Below, piece after piece: positions 1 to 8,377 of a DNA stretch of 64,000 bases (positions are counted from its first letter, which is position 1; each line of letters opens with the position of its first letter). The translations under genes and the position numbers were made by a program. The stretch is from Rubellicoccus peritrichatus (GTDB lineage: Bacteria > Verrucomicrobiota > Verrucomicrobiia > Opitutales > Cerasicoccaceae). Location: assembly GCF_033100135.1 (NCBI RefSeq), contig NZ_CP136920.1, positions 1,302,001 to 1,366,000 of the forward strand, given 5' to 3'. The notes below the pieces were generated by a model. That model was given only the letters and a program-made list of their open reading frames with translations. It made no database searches and was not told where the DNA came from.

Positions 1-110
1 CTCCGGCTCCTAGAAAAGCCTCCTGAGCCGCCGAGTTTCGGGCACTTTCGCCTGCTTCGGAGTGATTTCTCTTCAAGTGTTTCCAGCTTGAGCGAAGTTT
101 TGATGCTCAT
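1..110 (-). CDS. Start of an unidentified protein, cut by the left window edge
   Basis: On the minus strand an ATG at 110-108 opens a frame with no stop down to base 1 (36 complete codons), and an in-frame TGA lies 15 bases upstream of the ATG. The visible N-terminus begins MSIKTSLKLETLEEKSLRS and becomes basic and glycine/serine rich. No family is recognisable from so short a piece. The layout fits a leftward gene divergent from the rightward epimerase-like gene at 257, with about 145 bases between them for promoters. It could equally be a chance open frame, because only 110 bases are visible. Confidence 0.35.
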   Translation of the reverse strand, partial: MSIKTSLKLETLEEKSLRSRRKCPKLGGSGGFSRSR

Positions 111-256
111 TATTTCGCTTAATCAGGATCACTTTAGTTGAGTGATTCATTATAGACAGTTTACTAAACGCCTTCTTATACATGTTTGTTCTGTGCCTAT
201 CCCACATAAGTAAGTTTGTTCGTTGCAGATTTCGATATGGGCGCTTCCCTGTGTGA

Positions 257-1171
257 ATGGAATCAAGCAAGTCGATTGTCATTTTAGGATGCGGCTACGT
301 TGGGGCAGCCATGGCTGAACAAGCTCTGGCGCGAGGAATGCATGTCATTGCATTGACTCGAAACGCTGACAAGGCAGCTGGGCTTAGAGCCAAAGGTGTG
401 CAATGCGTTGTGGAAGCGGATCTGGGGTCGGACGATTGGCACACGCAAATCGAGCCTCGGCAAGACTATGTATTCAATTGCGTTAGTTCTGGTGGCGGTG
501 GTCTGGATGGTTACCGGAAGTCTTATGTTGCCGGTCAGCAGTCGCTGTTGCGTTGGGCAGCAAAAGGCAATATCGGAACTGTCATATATACAGGAGCGAC
601 CAGTGTTTACTCGCAATCTGATGGCGAAATTGTCGATGAGGATTCAACCTCTGGAGACTTGTCGCCCTCAGGTGAGATATTATTGGAGGCTGAAAAGGTT
701 TTATCTGAGGGAGCGGCTGCAGCGAAGATTGCACGCTGGTTCGTCCTCCGGCTTGGTGGAATTTATGGCCCTGGCCGTCACTACCTGCTCGATAAATTGC
801 GTGCGGGTGAAACAGCTTTTCCTGGGAGTGGTGATTTTTATGTTAACATGATCCATCGCGATGATATTGTCTCAGCCGCCTTTGCGCTTTTTCAATCACC
901 CGAAGTAATCAAAGACCGCATTTACAATCTTGTTGATGGAGATTATCCGAGCAAAAGTGAGATGGTCGAGTGGTTGGCGGATCGTCTTAGTGTGGGGAAG
1001 CCGCATTTTGATCCTTCGCAATCCATGAATCGCGAAGGTCGTCGTCGTAATACTGAAGGAAAGCTTCCTAATCGTCGTGTTTCCACCGAACGGATACGAA
1101 GTGAGCTGAACTGGAAACCGACTTATCCAAGTTTTCGCGACGGGTATGAGGAGATTTTGGCAGGGAGCTGA
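257..1171 (+). CDS. NAD(P)-binding SDR/epimerase-like protein (YeeZ-like)
   Basis: A 304-residue protein of the extended short-chain dehydrogenase / NAD-dependent epimerase superfamily. The N-terminus carries the dinucleotide-binding glycines GCGYVGAAMA (residues 11-20) after a beta strand (VIL), as in Rossmann folds. VIYTGATSVYSQ in the middle and LRLGGIYGPGRH near residue 170 are the usual extended-SDR core segments. The classic catalytic YxxxK pair is not obvious, as in the atypical YeeZ-type subgroup, so the substrate cannot be named. The ATG at 257 is the first in-frame start. The gene stands alone and converges on the MFS gene, with an inverted repeat between them. The class is well supported; the reaction is unknown. 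Confidence 0.85.
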   Translation: MESSKSIVILGCGYVGAAMAEQALARGMHVIALTRNADKAAGLRAKGVQCVVEADLGSDDWHTQIEPRQDYVFNCVSSGGGGLDGYRKSYVAGQQSLLRWAAKGNIGTVIYTGATSVYSQSDGEIVDEDSTSGDLSPSGEILLEAEKVLSEGAAAAKIARWFVLRLGGIYGPGRHYLLDKLRAGETAFPGSGDFYVNMIHRDDIVSAAFALFQSPEVIKDRIYNLVDGDYPSKSEMVEWLADRLSVGKPHFDPSQSMNREGRRRNTEGKLPNRRVSTERIRSELNWKPTYPSFRDGYEEILAGS

Positions 1172-1190
1172 TCACGCAGAGGATATACTT

Positions 1191-1242
1191 TACCACGGAG
1201 GAACGGAGCTGCTGGCTTCGCGTCTTCGTGCCCTCCGTGGTT
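1191..1242. repeat. Inverted repeat between convergent genes
   Basis: The arm TACCACGGAGG (1191-1201) pairs with CCTCCGTGGTTA (1231-1242) across a roughly 30-base loop. It lies between the stop codons of the convergent genes ending at 1171 and 1250. There is no long T-run, so it looks more like a REP-type palindrome than a canonical terminator, although it could stop transcription from both sides. Confidence 0.5.
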
Positions 1243-1249
1243 AGTATTC

Positions 1250-2521
1250 TTAGCGAGATTGTACAGTACTTTTTACAGATACAATGGCATCAGCCTCCAA
1301 TGTATCTGTTGCAGTGATTTTTTTTCGATTCAGGCCAAAGCCCCAGAGCATACCGACCGAGATTGCTCCAATGACAGGAGCAATGATCAAGTAACTCTGG
1401 CCGAAAAATTCATAGAGGAAGATTCCGGCCGGTGGTCCGATCATACCACCTGCTGCCCATGAAAGCATTACGACGCCGAGATATCGTCCTCGCATGTGAT
1501 CGGGAGCCAGCGTATTTACATAGACCGAACTGATCGGGAAAGAAATCATTTCGCCCAGTGTGAAAACTGCTTTCAGGATGACGAATGCGGCAAAGCTATG
1601 GGCAAAGGCAATGCCACCCATTGCAATTGCTATGAGTCCATAACCAATTGTGATGGCCAGCTTTGGCGGCAGCCTTCGTGTGTATTGAGAAAGCGGTAAC
1701 TCGCAGAGCAGAATCATCATTCCGTTTAAACCAAGCAGCATCCCATAGTTGGTGTCACTCAACCCGTTACTCTTGACGATGAGTGCCAGGGGAGCAAAGA
1801 GCTGCATGACGACGATCACGGTCAGAAATTGAGCACCGATAAATCTTCGGAACTCTTGGTTCGTCCGCATATCCTGACCGGCCGCCTGTAAACGACCCCA
1901 TGCGACCTTGAAGGGGTTTCCTGCGGGAGCGCGTTCACGCAAGCCATGAGGCAGGTATGCCAATACCAGCATCGCAAAAATAAACGACGACATGGCATCG
2001 CCCGCAAAGAGTAGAAAAGGAGAGATTGTGATCAACCAACCTGCACAGGCAGGACCAAGTGCCCAGCCAGCGTTGACTGCGATACGCGCACCAACAAACG
2101 CTGGAGTTCGTTGTTCGGTTGATGTCATATCTGCGATCAGGGCATTGGCTGCTGCCGGATAGAGAAACCCGGTTAACCCAACAAGGAAGGCCATGCTCAT
2201 TAACGCGAAATGGCTGTCTGCGATAAAAAGCGCGATGATGAGCACTGCTTTACTGGCCAGTGAGGTCACCATCGTATTTCTTCGGCCTATGGTGTCTGCA
2301 AGGTAACCGCCCAAGAGTGCGCCCACAAGTGCTCCCGCGCCGTGAGCAGCGAGGACAATTGCAATCAAGTTTTCACTGTAACCCTGCTGGCTCAGGTAAA
2401 GAGCCAGAAAGGGTAGGACGAAGTGCCCGAAGCGGTTGATAAAACCACCGGCAAAGAGGATATAAACCGGCTTGGGTAACGAGCCGTAATCACGGGCTAT
2501 GGACTTTAGGAGGGTCTTCAT
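1250..2521 (-). CDS. MFS transporter (DHA1, MdtH-like)
   Basis: A 423-residue integral membrane protein with about 12 hydrophobic helices. The loop between helices 2 and 3 carries the major facilitator signature GGYLADTIGRRN (about residues 72-83), and the first helix has the INRFGHFVLPFLALYL pattern of DHA1 drug:proton antiporters such as MdtH/YceL. Antiport of a small molecule across the inner membrane is therefore likely, but the substrate cannot be read from sequence. The ATG at 2521 follows a strong rho-independent hairpin (2550-2583) by only 28 bases on the same strand. Its own promoter must therefore be very close, or expression depends on read-through. Confidence 0.9.
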   Translation of the reverse strand: MKTLLKSIARDYGSLPKPVYILFAGGFINRFGHFVLPFLALYLSQQGYSENLIAIVLAAHGAGALVGALLGGYLADTIGRRNTMVTSLASKAVLIIALFIADSHFALMSMAFLVGLTGFLYPAAANALIADMTSTEQRTPAFVGARIAVNAGWALGPACAGWLITISPFLLFAGDAMSSFIFAMLVLAYLPHGLRERAPAGNPFKVAWGRLQAAGQDMRTNQEFRRFIGAQFLTVIVVMQLFAPLALIVKSNGLSDTNYGMLLGLNGMMILLCELPLSQYTRRLPPKLAITIGYGLIAIAMGGIAFAHSFAAFVILKAVFTLGEMISFPISSVYVNTLAPDHMRGRYLGVVMLSWAAGGMIGPPAGIFLYEFFGQSYLIIAPVIGAISVGMLWGFGLNRKKITATDTLEADAIVSVKSTVQSR

Positions 2522-2549
2522 TGTCAGTCATGGTGTGAAAAACAAAAAA

Positions 2550-2583
2550 AGCCCCCGCTTCATTCGAAAGCGGGGGCTTTTAA
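2550..2583. terminator. Strong bidirectional rho-independent terminator
   Basis: A GC-rich stem GCCCCCGCTT / AAGCGGGGGC (2551-2560 with 2568-2577, loop CATTCGA) is preceded by a run of seven A and followed by TTTT, so it can terminate on either strand. On the minus strand it follows the two lipoprotein genes at 2827-4162 and precedes the MFS start codon at 2521 by 28 bases. Confidence 0.85.
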
Positions 2584-2676
2584 AAAATTAGAATTTCAGC
2601 GATGGCTATTTAGCCGATGCTTATGAATCCTCCCCGCGTTCTCTGGTTATAAGTGCGTACCCAGAAGCAATCTTTA

Positions 2677-2760
2677 TTAAGATTGATTGTATGATTCCCA
2701 TGTTTCGGGGATGTCATGCTCTGGAGTGAAGTCGCCATGGAGGAATTTATATGAGTAACC
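2677..2760 (-). pseudogene. Possible 3' remnant of a decayed gene
   Basis: On the minus strand an open frame of 27 codons ends with TAA (2679-2677). It reads like a protein C-terminus (HGDFTPEHDIPETWESYNQS) but has no ATG, GTG or TTG start after the preceding in-frame stop. It sits about 95 bases upstream of the strong terminator at 2550-2583, which would make sense as the original terminator of a lost gene. This is a judgement on amino-acid character only. Confidence 0.2.
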
Positions 2761-2826
2761 TATAAATCAAATTAATACGAGCTGTAAAGCTTCTAATGAT
2801 CAATTTAAAAGACGAGACATGTGCGT

Positions 2827-3468
2827 CTAATTTATTAATTTTTCCGATTCAGAATTTTGCTTCCGTAAGCTTGTAAGCAACTCTTCATTAAAGATAAGTG
2901 AGCGAATGTATTCAGCTAATGCAGCATTGAGCGCAAGTTCTCTCGTGCTTTCGGTTACAAGTTGAGAGCTCTTAACGCTACTTCCGCTGACAGGAAAGGA
3001 GGCTAGGCTATTGGTTTTAATAGGATTATACACTGTGACATCCGTGCCTATTTCTGCAATTACTTCGACATCGAAAAAATTAGTTACCGTATCTACATCA
3101 ATTCTTCTTAGATTTACTGTTATCAGAACCTCTGGGTTATTCTCTGAACGGACGACATCATGGCCAGCAGCTAAGAATTCAGAGGCAATTGCTGCATGGA
3201 TTTCTTGGGCAACCGGCTCTGTCGAAATTACATTTGCAGTCTTTGATCCAAAACCATTTTTCACAGAACCCACACTGTTTCGTTCACTCTCGGGTCGCTG
3301 ATCAATCACATTGATTTCCACACGCTGAGGTGGGATATCTCTCAGCGGGCTATTGCTTAGAGCATGATATTGTAAGTCGACTTTATTGTCTATGAATGCA
3401 CAGCCGCTGCCGAGTAGGCATACTGTCGCTAATGATACAAGTGGGATGATATTATTGGTTAGGTGCAT
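2827..3468 (-). CDS. Lipoprotein, YajG-like
   Basis: A 213-residue predicted lipoprotein. After a hydrophobic N-terminal segment there is a lipobox, LLGSGC, with the cysteine at about residue 23, so it should be acylated and anchored in the envelope. The body resembles the uncharacterised YajG family: a beta-strand EINVIDQRPESER followed by a helix EIHAAIASEFLAAGHDVV and strands VLITVNLRRIDVDTV. Function is unknown. It overlaps the upstream lipoprotein gene by 17 bases (3452-3468) on the same strand, so the two are cotranscribed and probably work together. The family assignment is moderate; the lipoprotein prediction is strong. Confidence 0.75.
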   Translation of the reverse strand: MHLTNNIIPLVSLATVCLLGSGCAFIDNKVDLQYHALSNSPLRDIPPQRVEINVIDQRPESERNSVGSVKNGFGSKTANVISTEPVAQEIHAAIASEFLAAGHDVVRSENNPEVLITVNLRRIDVDTVTNFFDVEVIAEIGTDVTVYNPIKTNSLASFPVSGSSVKSSQLVTESTRELALNAALAEYIRSLIFNEELLTSLRKQNSESEKLIN

Positions 3469-4162
3469 ATTTCAGTTCGTTGGTTATTCGGTTAGCAAGG
3501 CGGGCCGCTAAACCTCTCATGTCGGTGCGTACCGATTCAATGTCATTAGATAAATGTTCTGGATAATAAGTATTATGTGAGAAAAGTTGAGTGTCATATT
3601 GCCACACTTCTTTTGAAGTGTCTCCTCGTGTCAGTGAAATGCTACATTCCATAAAGGCTGTGACCTGCTTGTCATTGGCGGAAGATCGGCGATAGCCCCA
3701 TCGATTAACAATTATCTCAAGGCGTGCCTGTCCACTGCTTAAGCTGCCATGCATTTGTCCAGGGGGCACTGTGCTGATTGTTTCAAAGAGTCCGGAAGTG
3801 CCTAGGCTTTTTTCAAGATTTGCTTCTATCACCGCCTGTAAGCGAAAGTTTATGAGTTGCTGAACCAAAGGCTCGGAAAGTTCACGATCGTTGCTTGTGC
3901 GAATACTTGATTCTATTGTTGCACCGAGTAAACCTCCAATAGCGAAACCTGTACCCGTTTCATTATCTCGGGAGAGATAGATATCAAACGGCTGCTTGAC
4001 TTGTGTCTCAATGACAAGATCTTTGATTCCCAAAAGATCGTCTGTGGTTAATTTCTTCTTGATACCTGTTGTTGTCGTGCAACCGCTATTCAATGCAAGC
4101 AGCAATAACAGCAGACTGGATATGGCGAATTTTATTCTGATTCTCATGATTCGATGGCACAT
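3452..4162 (-). CDS. Hypothetical lipoprotein, partner of the YajG-like protein
   Basis: A 236-residue predicted lipoprotein: a basic start, a long leucine-rich hydrophobic core and the lipobox LNSGC, followed by CTTTTG. The mature part contains a glycine-rich stretch (GFAIGGLLGATIES) and alternating strands, but no family was recognised. The gene overlaps the downstream lipoprotein gene by 17 bases, so they form a two-gene operon. An internal ATG at 4147 would shorten the basic N-terminus by five residues and still give a complete signal peptide. Confidence 0.7.
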   Translation of the reverse strand: MCHRIMRIRIKFAISSLLLLLLALNSGCTTTTGIKKKLTTDDLLGIKDLVIETQVKQPFDIYLSRDNETGTGFAIGGLLGATIESSIRTSNDRELSEPLVQQLINFRLQAVIEANLEKSLGTSGLFETISTVPPGQMHGSLSSGQARLEIIVNRWGYRRSSANDKQVTAFMECSISLTRGDTSKEVWQYDTQLFSHNTYYPEHLSNDIESVRTDMRGLAARLANRITNELKYAPNQ

Positions 4163-4373
4163 AAGATGAAAATCCGTGATCTAATCAACCCTAATGTTTC
4201 AAGTTTTGATTTTCAAAATGAAAGTTGGCAGTGTTCGAATACATGTGCTTTATGTGGTGTTGCAGAGAATGGGTTAAGTATTGTCAGTAAGAACGAATGA
4301 TCGACATTATACGAATGAATAGGTTAGCTATGGTTTTTAATTAGAATCTGCTAAAAATAACTTTTGTACACTT
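4163..4373. other. Intergenic region between divergent genes
   Basis: This AT-rich stretch separates the leftward lipoprotein operon from the rightward isomerase gene and must hold promoters for both. No convincing sigma-70 pair, operator or RNA structure could be singled out by eye. Confidence 0.4.
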
Positions 4374-5171
4374 ATGGCACAAATCGGCATATGCATCTGG
4401 TCCATCCCTGGCTCCAGTGATCGGGAGAAAATTCAACTCGCGTCAACCTGCGGACTGGATGGGGTTCAACTTGAGCTCGGTGGATATGAAGAAGGCTTTC
4501 CACTTTCGAAAAAGGAACGCCAGCAGGAGGCAATTGCACTTAGGGACGACTTGGGTATTCTTTATCCAACACTTGGGCTCAATGTCTTTTGCGGACATTC
4601 TGCAACGAATCAAAAAGACCATGATATCATTCGACGTGCGATTGATTGTGCATTGGAAACAGCTCTCGCTCTGGATATTAAGTTGCTGCAGTGCCCAAGT
4701 TTTTTTGCCAGTGAGATCAAAGACGAAGCCGGTCTGGAAAACACAGCCAAGATTTTTCAATACGCTTGTCGGCAGGCAGCGGATACTCCGGTCTTGGTTT
4801 CCAGCGAAAATATTCTTCAGCCTGATGCATTGTCCGAATTGGTTAAAGCTGTGGATGCACCAAATTTCCGCATTTATTTTGATACTGCCAATCCATATTG
4901 GATGGCAGGAATGCCGGCAATTCCATTACTCGATGCAGCTTTGCCTTGGCTTGCTGAAGTGCACTTGAAGGAATCCAAAGACGATGGTTCTGCTGCCTTT
5001 CTTGGCGAGGGGGACAGCGATTTCTTTGCTACCTTCAATCATCTTATGAAAGCCAACTATGCCGGCTGGTTGGTTTTGGAAAATGGATATGGCAAGCTTA
5101 TGTCCGAGCGTAGTTCATCTGCCGAAGAAGTCATCCGTGCCGATCTTAAAATTGTTCGTGATCAATTTTAG
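4374..5171 (+). CDS. Sugar phosphate isomerase/epimerase (AP endonuclease 2 superfamily)
   Basis: A 265-residue protein with the TIM-barrel fold of the xylose isomerase-like / AP-endonuclease-2 family. The likely metal-binding positions appear in the usual order at strand ends: Glu in SSENIL, Asp in YFDTAN, His in EVHLKES and Glu in LVLENGY. Enzymes of this family isomerise or epimerise sugars, inososes or hydroxypyruvate-type substrates; the substrate here is not determinable. The N-terminus (MAQIGICIWSIP) starts directly with the first barrel strand, supporting the ATG at 4374. It leads a rightward run with the FAD oxidoreductase 47 bases downstream. Confidence 0.8.
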   Translation: MAQIGICIWSIPGSSDREKIQLASTCGLDGVQLELGGYEEGFPLSKKERQQEAIALRDDLGILYPTLGLNVFCGHSATNQKDHDIIRRAIDCALETALALDIKLLQCPSFFASEIKDEAGLENTAKIFQYACRQAADTPVLVSSENILQPDALSELVKAVDAPNFRIYFDTANPYWMAGMPAIPLLDAALPWLAEVHLKESKDDGSAAFLGEGDSDFFATFNHLMKANYAGWLVLENGYGKLMSERSSSAEEVIRADLKIVRDQF

Positions 5172-5218
5172 TTTATATTATTTCAGAATATTGAAACCGC
5201 AAACACAGATCCAATCGC

Positions 5219-6280
5219 ATGCTTGATTGCGACTATCTCATCATCGGACAAGGCCTGGCTGGAAGTCTGCTTGCCTGGGAGCTGATTGCCACCGGGAAGT
5301 CTGTTTATATTTTGGATGATGGACATTTGAGTGCCTCATCCAAAGTCGCGGCTGGTATGATTAATCCTCTGGCGGGAAAGCGGCTGGCGTTATATCCGGA
5401 GACAGATGCTTTTCTGGAAAGGGCAAAATATACCTACACCAACTTAAGGGAAAAGCTGGGGCAGACCTTTTTCCATGAGTTGCCCATATTGCGCTTACTT
5501 CAGGACGAAGCTGAATCGACACGTTATGAGGATCGAAAGCTTGATTCCGAATTTGATTCTTATCTTGGAGGCGGCTGGATGCTGGGGAGTGGATCCTTTG
5601 CACTCGGAGATGAGTTGGGCGGCTTTATGACGTGTCGTTCCGGTTGGGTGGACGTTCCCGCATTGATCTCTGCTTTGAGGACGTACTTTACTGATGCAGA
5701 TGCTTTGATCCCCGAATCATTTACGCATAGCGATTTGCTTGTTGGAGAAAATACGGCTACATGGCGAGGCGAAGTCAGGGCCCAGCAGGTTGTCTTTTGC
5801 GAAGGTTGGAAAGGGCGAGATAATCCCTGGTTTGATTGGTTGCCATGGGATCCTGTTAAAGGAGAGATTCTGAGCTTGGACATAAAGGGCATTCCCCGTG
5901 ATCGTATTCTCAATCGCGGGAAATGGCTTGTCCCGGGGCCAGCGGGGACTTTTCGCGCTGGATCGACTTACACACGCGACAGTCTTGATCTTGAGCCAAC
6001 CAGGGAGGGGCAAAGTGAGATTCTGTTTGGATTGTCCAAACTGCTTCCCAACCTATCCTATCAAGTCGTTGATCACCTGGCGGGCATTCGCCCCGGTAGC
6101 CGAACGCAGCATCCGCTTATCGGTCGGCACCCTAAGTTTCCACAGCTGGGTCTTTTTAATGGTTTTGGCTCAAAAGGAGCCTTGCTAATTCCGTTGTGCT
6201 CAAAACATTTAGTTTCTTACTTTAGTTCCGATATACCACTACCACCCAAAGTAGATATTCACAATCGATGGCCGACATGA
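5219..6280 (+). CDS. DAO-family FAD-dependent oxidoreductase, possible MnmC(o)-type tRNA enzyme
   Basis: A 353-residue flavoprotein of the D-amino-acid-oxidase fold. The FAD-binding motif DYLIIGQGLAGSLLAWEL is at residues 4-21. Conserved segments follow at AAGMINPLAGKR (about residue 44) and near the C-terminus at GIRPGSRTQHPLIGRHP and LFNGFGSKGALLIP. The family oxidatively cleaves secondary amines of glycine-like groups (glycine oxidase, or the oxidase domain of MnmC). The gene overlaps the next start codon by ATGA, and that gene encodes an MnmM-like tRNA methyltransferase. I therefore infer that it may convert cmnm5(s2)U34 of tRNA to nm5(s2)U34. The superfamily is certain; the substrate is inference from context. 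Confidence 0.75.
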   Translation: MLDCDYLIIGQGLAGSLLAWELIATGKSVYILDDGHLSASSKVAAGMINPLAGKRLALYPETDAFLERAKYTYTNLREKLGQTFFHELPILRLLQDEAESTRYEDRKLDSEFDSYLGGGWMLGSGSFALGDELGGFMTCRSGWVDVPALISALRTYFTDADALIPESFTHSDLLVGENTATWRGEVRAQQVVFCEGWKGRDNPWFDWLPWDPVKGEILSLDIKGIPRDRILNRGKWLVPGPAGTFRAGSTYTRDSLDLEPTREGQSEILFGLSKLLPNLSYQVVDHLAGIRPGSRTQHPLIGRHPKFPQLGLFNGFGSKGALLIPLCSKHLVSYFSSDIPLPPKVDIHNRWPT

Positions 6281-6861
6281 CCGGAAGCAGACGACAGTCT
6301 TTGACTGAAAAAGCCCAGGCAAAAATTGCCAAAGTTTTGTCTTATGGCGACTACGCGGTTGATGCGACTGTCGGCAATGGAAATGATACTTTTTTTCTCG
6401 CTGATCATGTCGGCCCCGAAGGTGCAGTGGTCGGTTTCGATATTCAGGAGCTTGCCTTGCATCGCGCAACAGCAGTCTTGGGCGAGGCACAACTGCTTCA
6501 GCGTGTTAAGCTGGTGCAGAAAAGTCATCATCGTATGGCGGAATTTGTGCCGGACGACTGGCATGGCAAGATCAAAGCGATCATGTTCAATTTAGGCTAT
6601 CTGCCAAGGGGCGATAAGAGTGTCATCACCCAAGCCGATACGACCATCCTGGCGCTGGAAGCTTCGATCAAAATATTGGCTGTCGGCGGTCGCATGACTG
6701 TGGTTGCCTATACAGGACATGATGGCGGGCAGGAGGAGACCAATGCGATTCGCGAATGGCTTCGTCCGCTTACGATTTCACACTATGATGTAGAAATGAT
6801 CCCGGCTGAAGTGCAAACATCCGGAAGCCCGGAGTTGTATGTGATCACTCGAACGGATTGA
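6277..6861 (+). CDS. mnmM: MnmM/YtqB-type tRNA 5-aminomethyl-uridine methyltransferase
   Basis: A class I SAM-dependent methyltransferase of about 194 residues in the rRNA_methylase/YtqB family. The SAM loop is DATVGNGNDTFFLA, the acidic ribose-binding strand is VVGFDIQ, and the family hallmarks MFNLGYLPRGDK and VVAYTGHDGGQEE are present. Family members methylate nm5(s2)U34 to mnm5(s2)U34 at the wobble base of tRNAs in bacteria without the MnmC methylase domain. The ATG at 6277 overlaps the stop of the upstream flavoprotein gene as ATGA, indicating translational coupling; an in-frame ATG at 6268 is the alternative. The family assignment is strong. Confidence 0.85.
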   Translation: MTGSRRQSLTEKAQAKIAKVLSYGDYAVDATVGNGNDTFFLADHVGPEGAVVGFDIQELALHRATAVLGEAQLLQRVKLVQKSHHRMAEFVPDDWHGKIKAIMFNLGYLPRGDKSVITQADTTILALEASIKILAVGGRMTVVAYTGHDGGQEETNAIREWLRPLTISHYDVEMIPAEVQTSGSPELYVITRTD

Positions 6862-6954
6862 TGTTTTTCCGGCAATAACCTTTATCTGATCCTGATATTG
6901 GTAGAAGGGCGGTCGGCTATATCCAATCTTGCCTTTCGCTGGTAATGGAACAGC

Positions 6955-7572
6955 TTGCCAGTTGTGTTTGATTGGTACGAAGATGAAGTGCGTGGGCATG
7001 AGGGAAAGCTGGCCTTGCGGGCCAAGCCTGAATTGCGGGGCCGAGTTGTCCTTTATGGCAGTTCGACTTTGCGTCTGTGGGAACAGTTCGATTCACATTT
7101 TCCGGAACTGTCTTTCGTTAATCTTGCCTTTGGCGGTTCAACGCTTGAAGCCTGTGCTTACTTCTTTGAGCGATTGATACCACCCTGTGATCCGCGCAGT
7201 ATTGTTTTCTATGCAGGTGATAATGATTTGGGTGATGGACACGAACCCAACAAGGTTATTGATTCGCTGAAGACTTTGTTGGATAAAGTAGATAGGGCTG
7301 GTTTGGGTGAGATTCCGTTTGCTTTCATTGCTATTAAGCCGAGCATTGCAAGATGGCCACTTCGGGATAAGATTCGAAAAGTGAACCAGGTTGCGGAGCA
7401 GTGGATGGCCGAGCGTCCTAATCGGCATTACCTTGATATTTGGCCACCTATGCTGAATGAACACGGGCACCCTAGAAAAGAACTCTATGTTGAGGATGGC
7501 TTACATCTGAGCTGGGATGGTTATGATGTCTGGGCTGATGTGCTTCGTGCTCACGCTAATTCCATTTTTTAG
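6955..7572 (+). CDS. SGNH/GDSL-type hydrolase
   Basis: A roughly 205-residue protein of the SGNH hydrolase superfamily. The blocks appear in order: VVLYGSSTLRLW (catalytic Ser, block I), LAFGGSTLEA (Gly, block II), FYAGDNDLGDG (Asn, block III) and VEDGLHLSWDGY (Asp and His, block V). These enzymes cleave or transfer acyl esters on lipids or carbohydrates. There is no signal peptide, so it should be cytoplasmic. The frame opens with TTG at 6955 right after a stop; GTG at 6964 is the alternative. There is no in-frame ATG before the first conserved block, so the exact start is uncertain. Confidence 0.8.
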   Translation: MPVVFDWYEDEVRGHEGKLALRAKPELRGRVVLYGSSTLRLWEQFDSHFPELSFVNLAFGGSTLEACAYFFERLIPPCDPRSIVFYAGDNDLGDGHEPNKVIDSLKTLLDKVDRAGLGEIPFAFIAIKPSIARWPLRDKIRKVNQVAEQWMAERPNRHYLDIWPPMLNEHGHPRKELYVEDGLHLSWDGYDVWADVLRAHANSIF

Positions 7573-7621
7573 CAATCGCTTCAAAAACGTCACACAAATG
7601 TGAACGCTTCCTGCTACACTC

Positions 7622-8356
7622 GTGACTATGCGTCGTGAGTATCACAAATGGTGTAGCTTGAATCTCCATCGGGAGATGGAATTGCTGGTCTTTGGCCATG
7701 CCGGAGCGCGGGTACTTGTCTTTCCTACACGGGTGGGGCGGTTTTTTGATTTCGAAAACTGGGGCTTGGTCAATTCCCTTCGTGATACAATCAATGCCGG
7801 CAATCTCCAGCTCATATGCATTGATAGCGTCGATGCTGAAAGCCTTTATTGTAATTGGGCGCACCCAAGAGGCCGAATCGAGCGCCATCAGCAATTTGAA
7901 AATTATGTGATGCAGGAGGTGTTGCCTTTTAGCGAGAGTATCAATCCGGAGCGATTCCTCATCGCGCATGGATGCAGCTTTGGGGCTTACCATGCGGCAA
8001 ATTTTGCCTTTCGCCATCCCAAGCATTTTCATAAGGTCGTGGCGTTGAGTGGTCGCTATGACATCACGCAGCAGGTGGAGGGCTTTCGTAATCTACTGGA
8101 CGATTATTACGATCAGGATGTTTATTTTCATAATCCGTCACACTACGTTCCCAATCTCACGGACGAGAGTCACTTAAGGCCGCTTCGTGAAATGGAGATT
8201 ACTTTTGCGATTGGCGAACATGATCCTTTTATCGCAAATAATCATTTCATGAGTGCCATTCTATGGGCCAAGGGTGCATGGAACAGTCTTAATGTATGGC
8301 CTGGCCGTGCACACCGGGCACGCTATTGGCGACAGATGTTACCGATATATTTGTGA
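7622..8356 (+). CDS. Alpha/beta-hydrolase, putative esterase (esterase D type)
   Basis: A 244-residue protein of the putative esterase (PF00756-like) alpha/beta-hydrolase group. The nucleophile elbow is GCSFG (Ser, about residue 118), the acid is likely the Asp of GEHDPF and the histidine is in GRAHRARYW, giving the expected Ser-Asp-His order. The EMELLVFGHAGARVLVFPT start is typical of the cytoplasmic subgroup, and no signal peptide is present. Translation begins at GTG 7622 or the in-frame ATG at 7628. It follows the SGNH hydrolase gene by about 50 bases on the same strand, so a common transcript is likely. The natural substrate is unknown. Confidence 0.8.
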   Translation: MTMRREYHKWCSLNLHREMELLVFGHAGARVLVFPTRVGRFFDFENWGLVNSLRDTINAGNLQLICIDSVDAESLYCNWAHPRGRIERHQQFENYVMQEVLPFSESINPERFLIAHGCSFGAYHAANFAFRHPKHFHKVVALSGRYDITQQVEGFRNLLDDYYDQDVYFHNPSHYVPNLTDESHLRPLREMEITFAIGEHDPFIANNHFMSAILWAKGAWNSLNVWPGRAHRARYWRQMLPIYL

Positions 8357-8377
8357 TCTGGTAAGTAATTGAATTTA

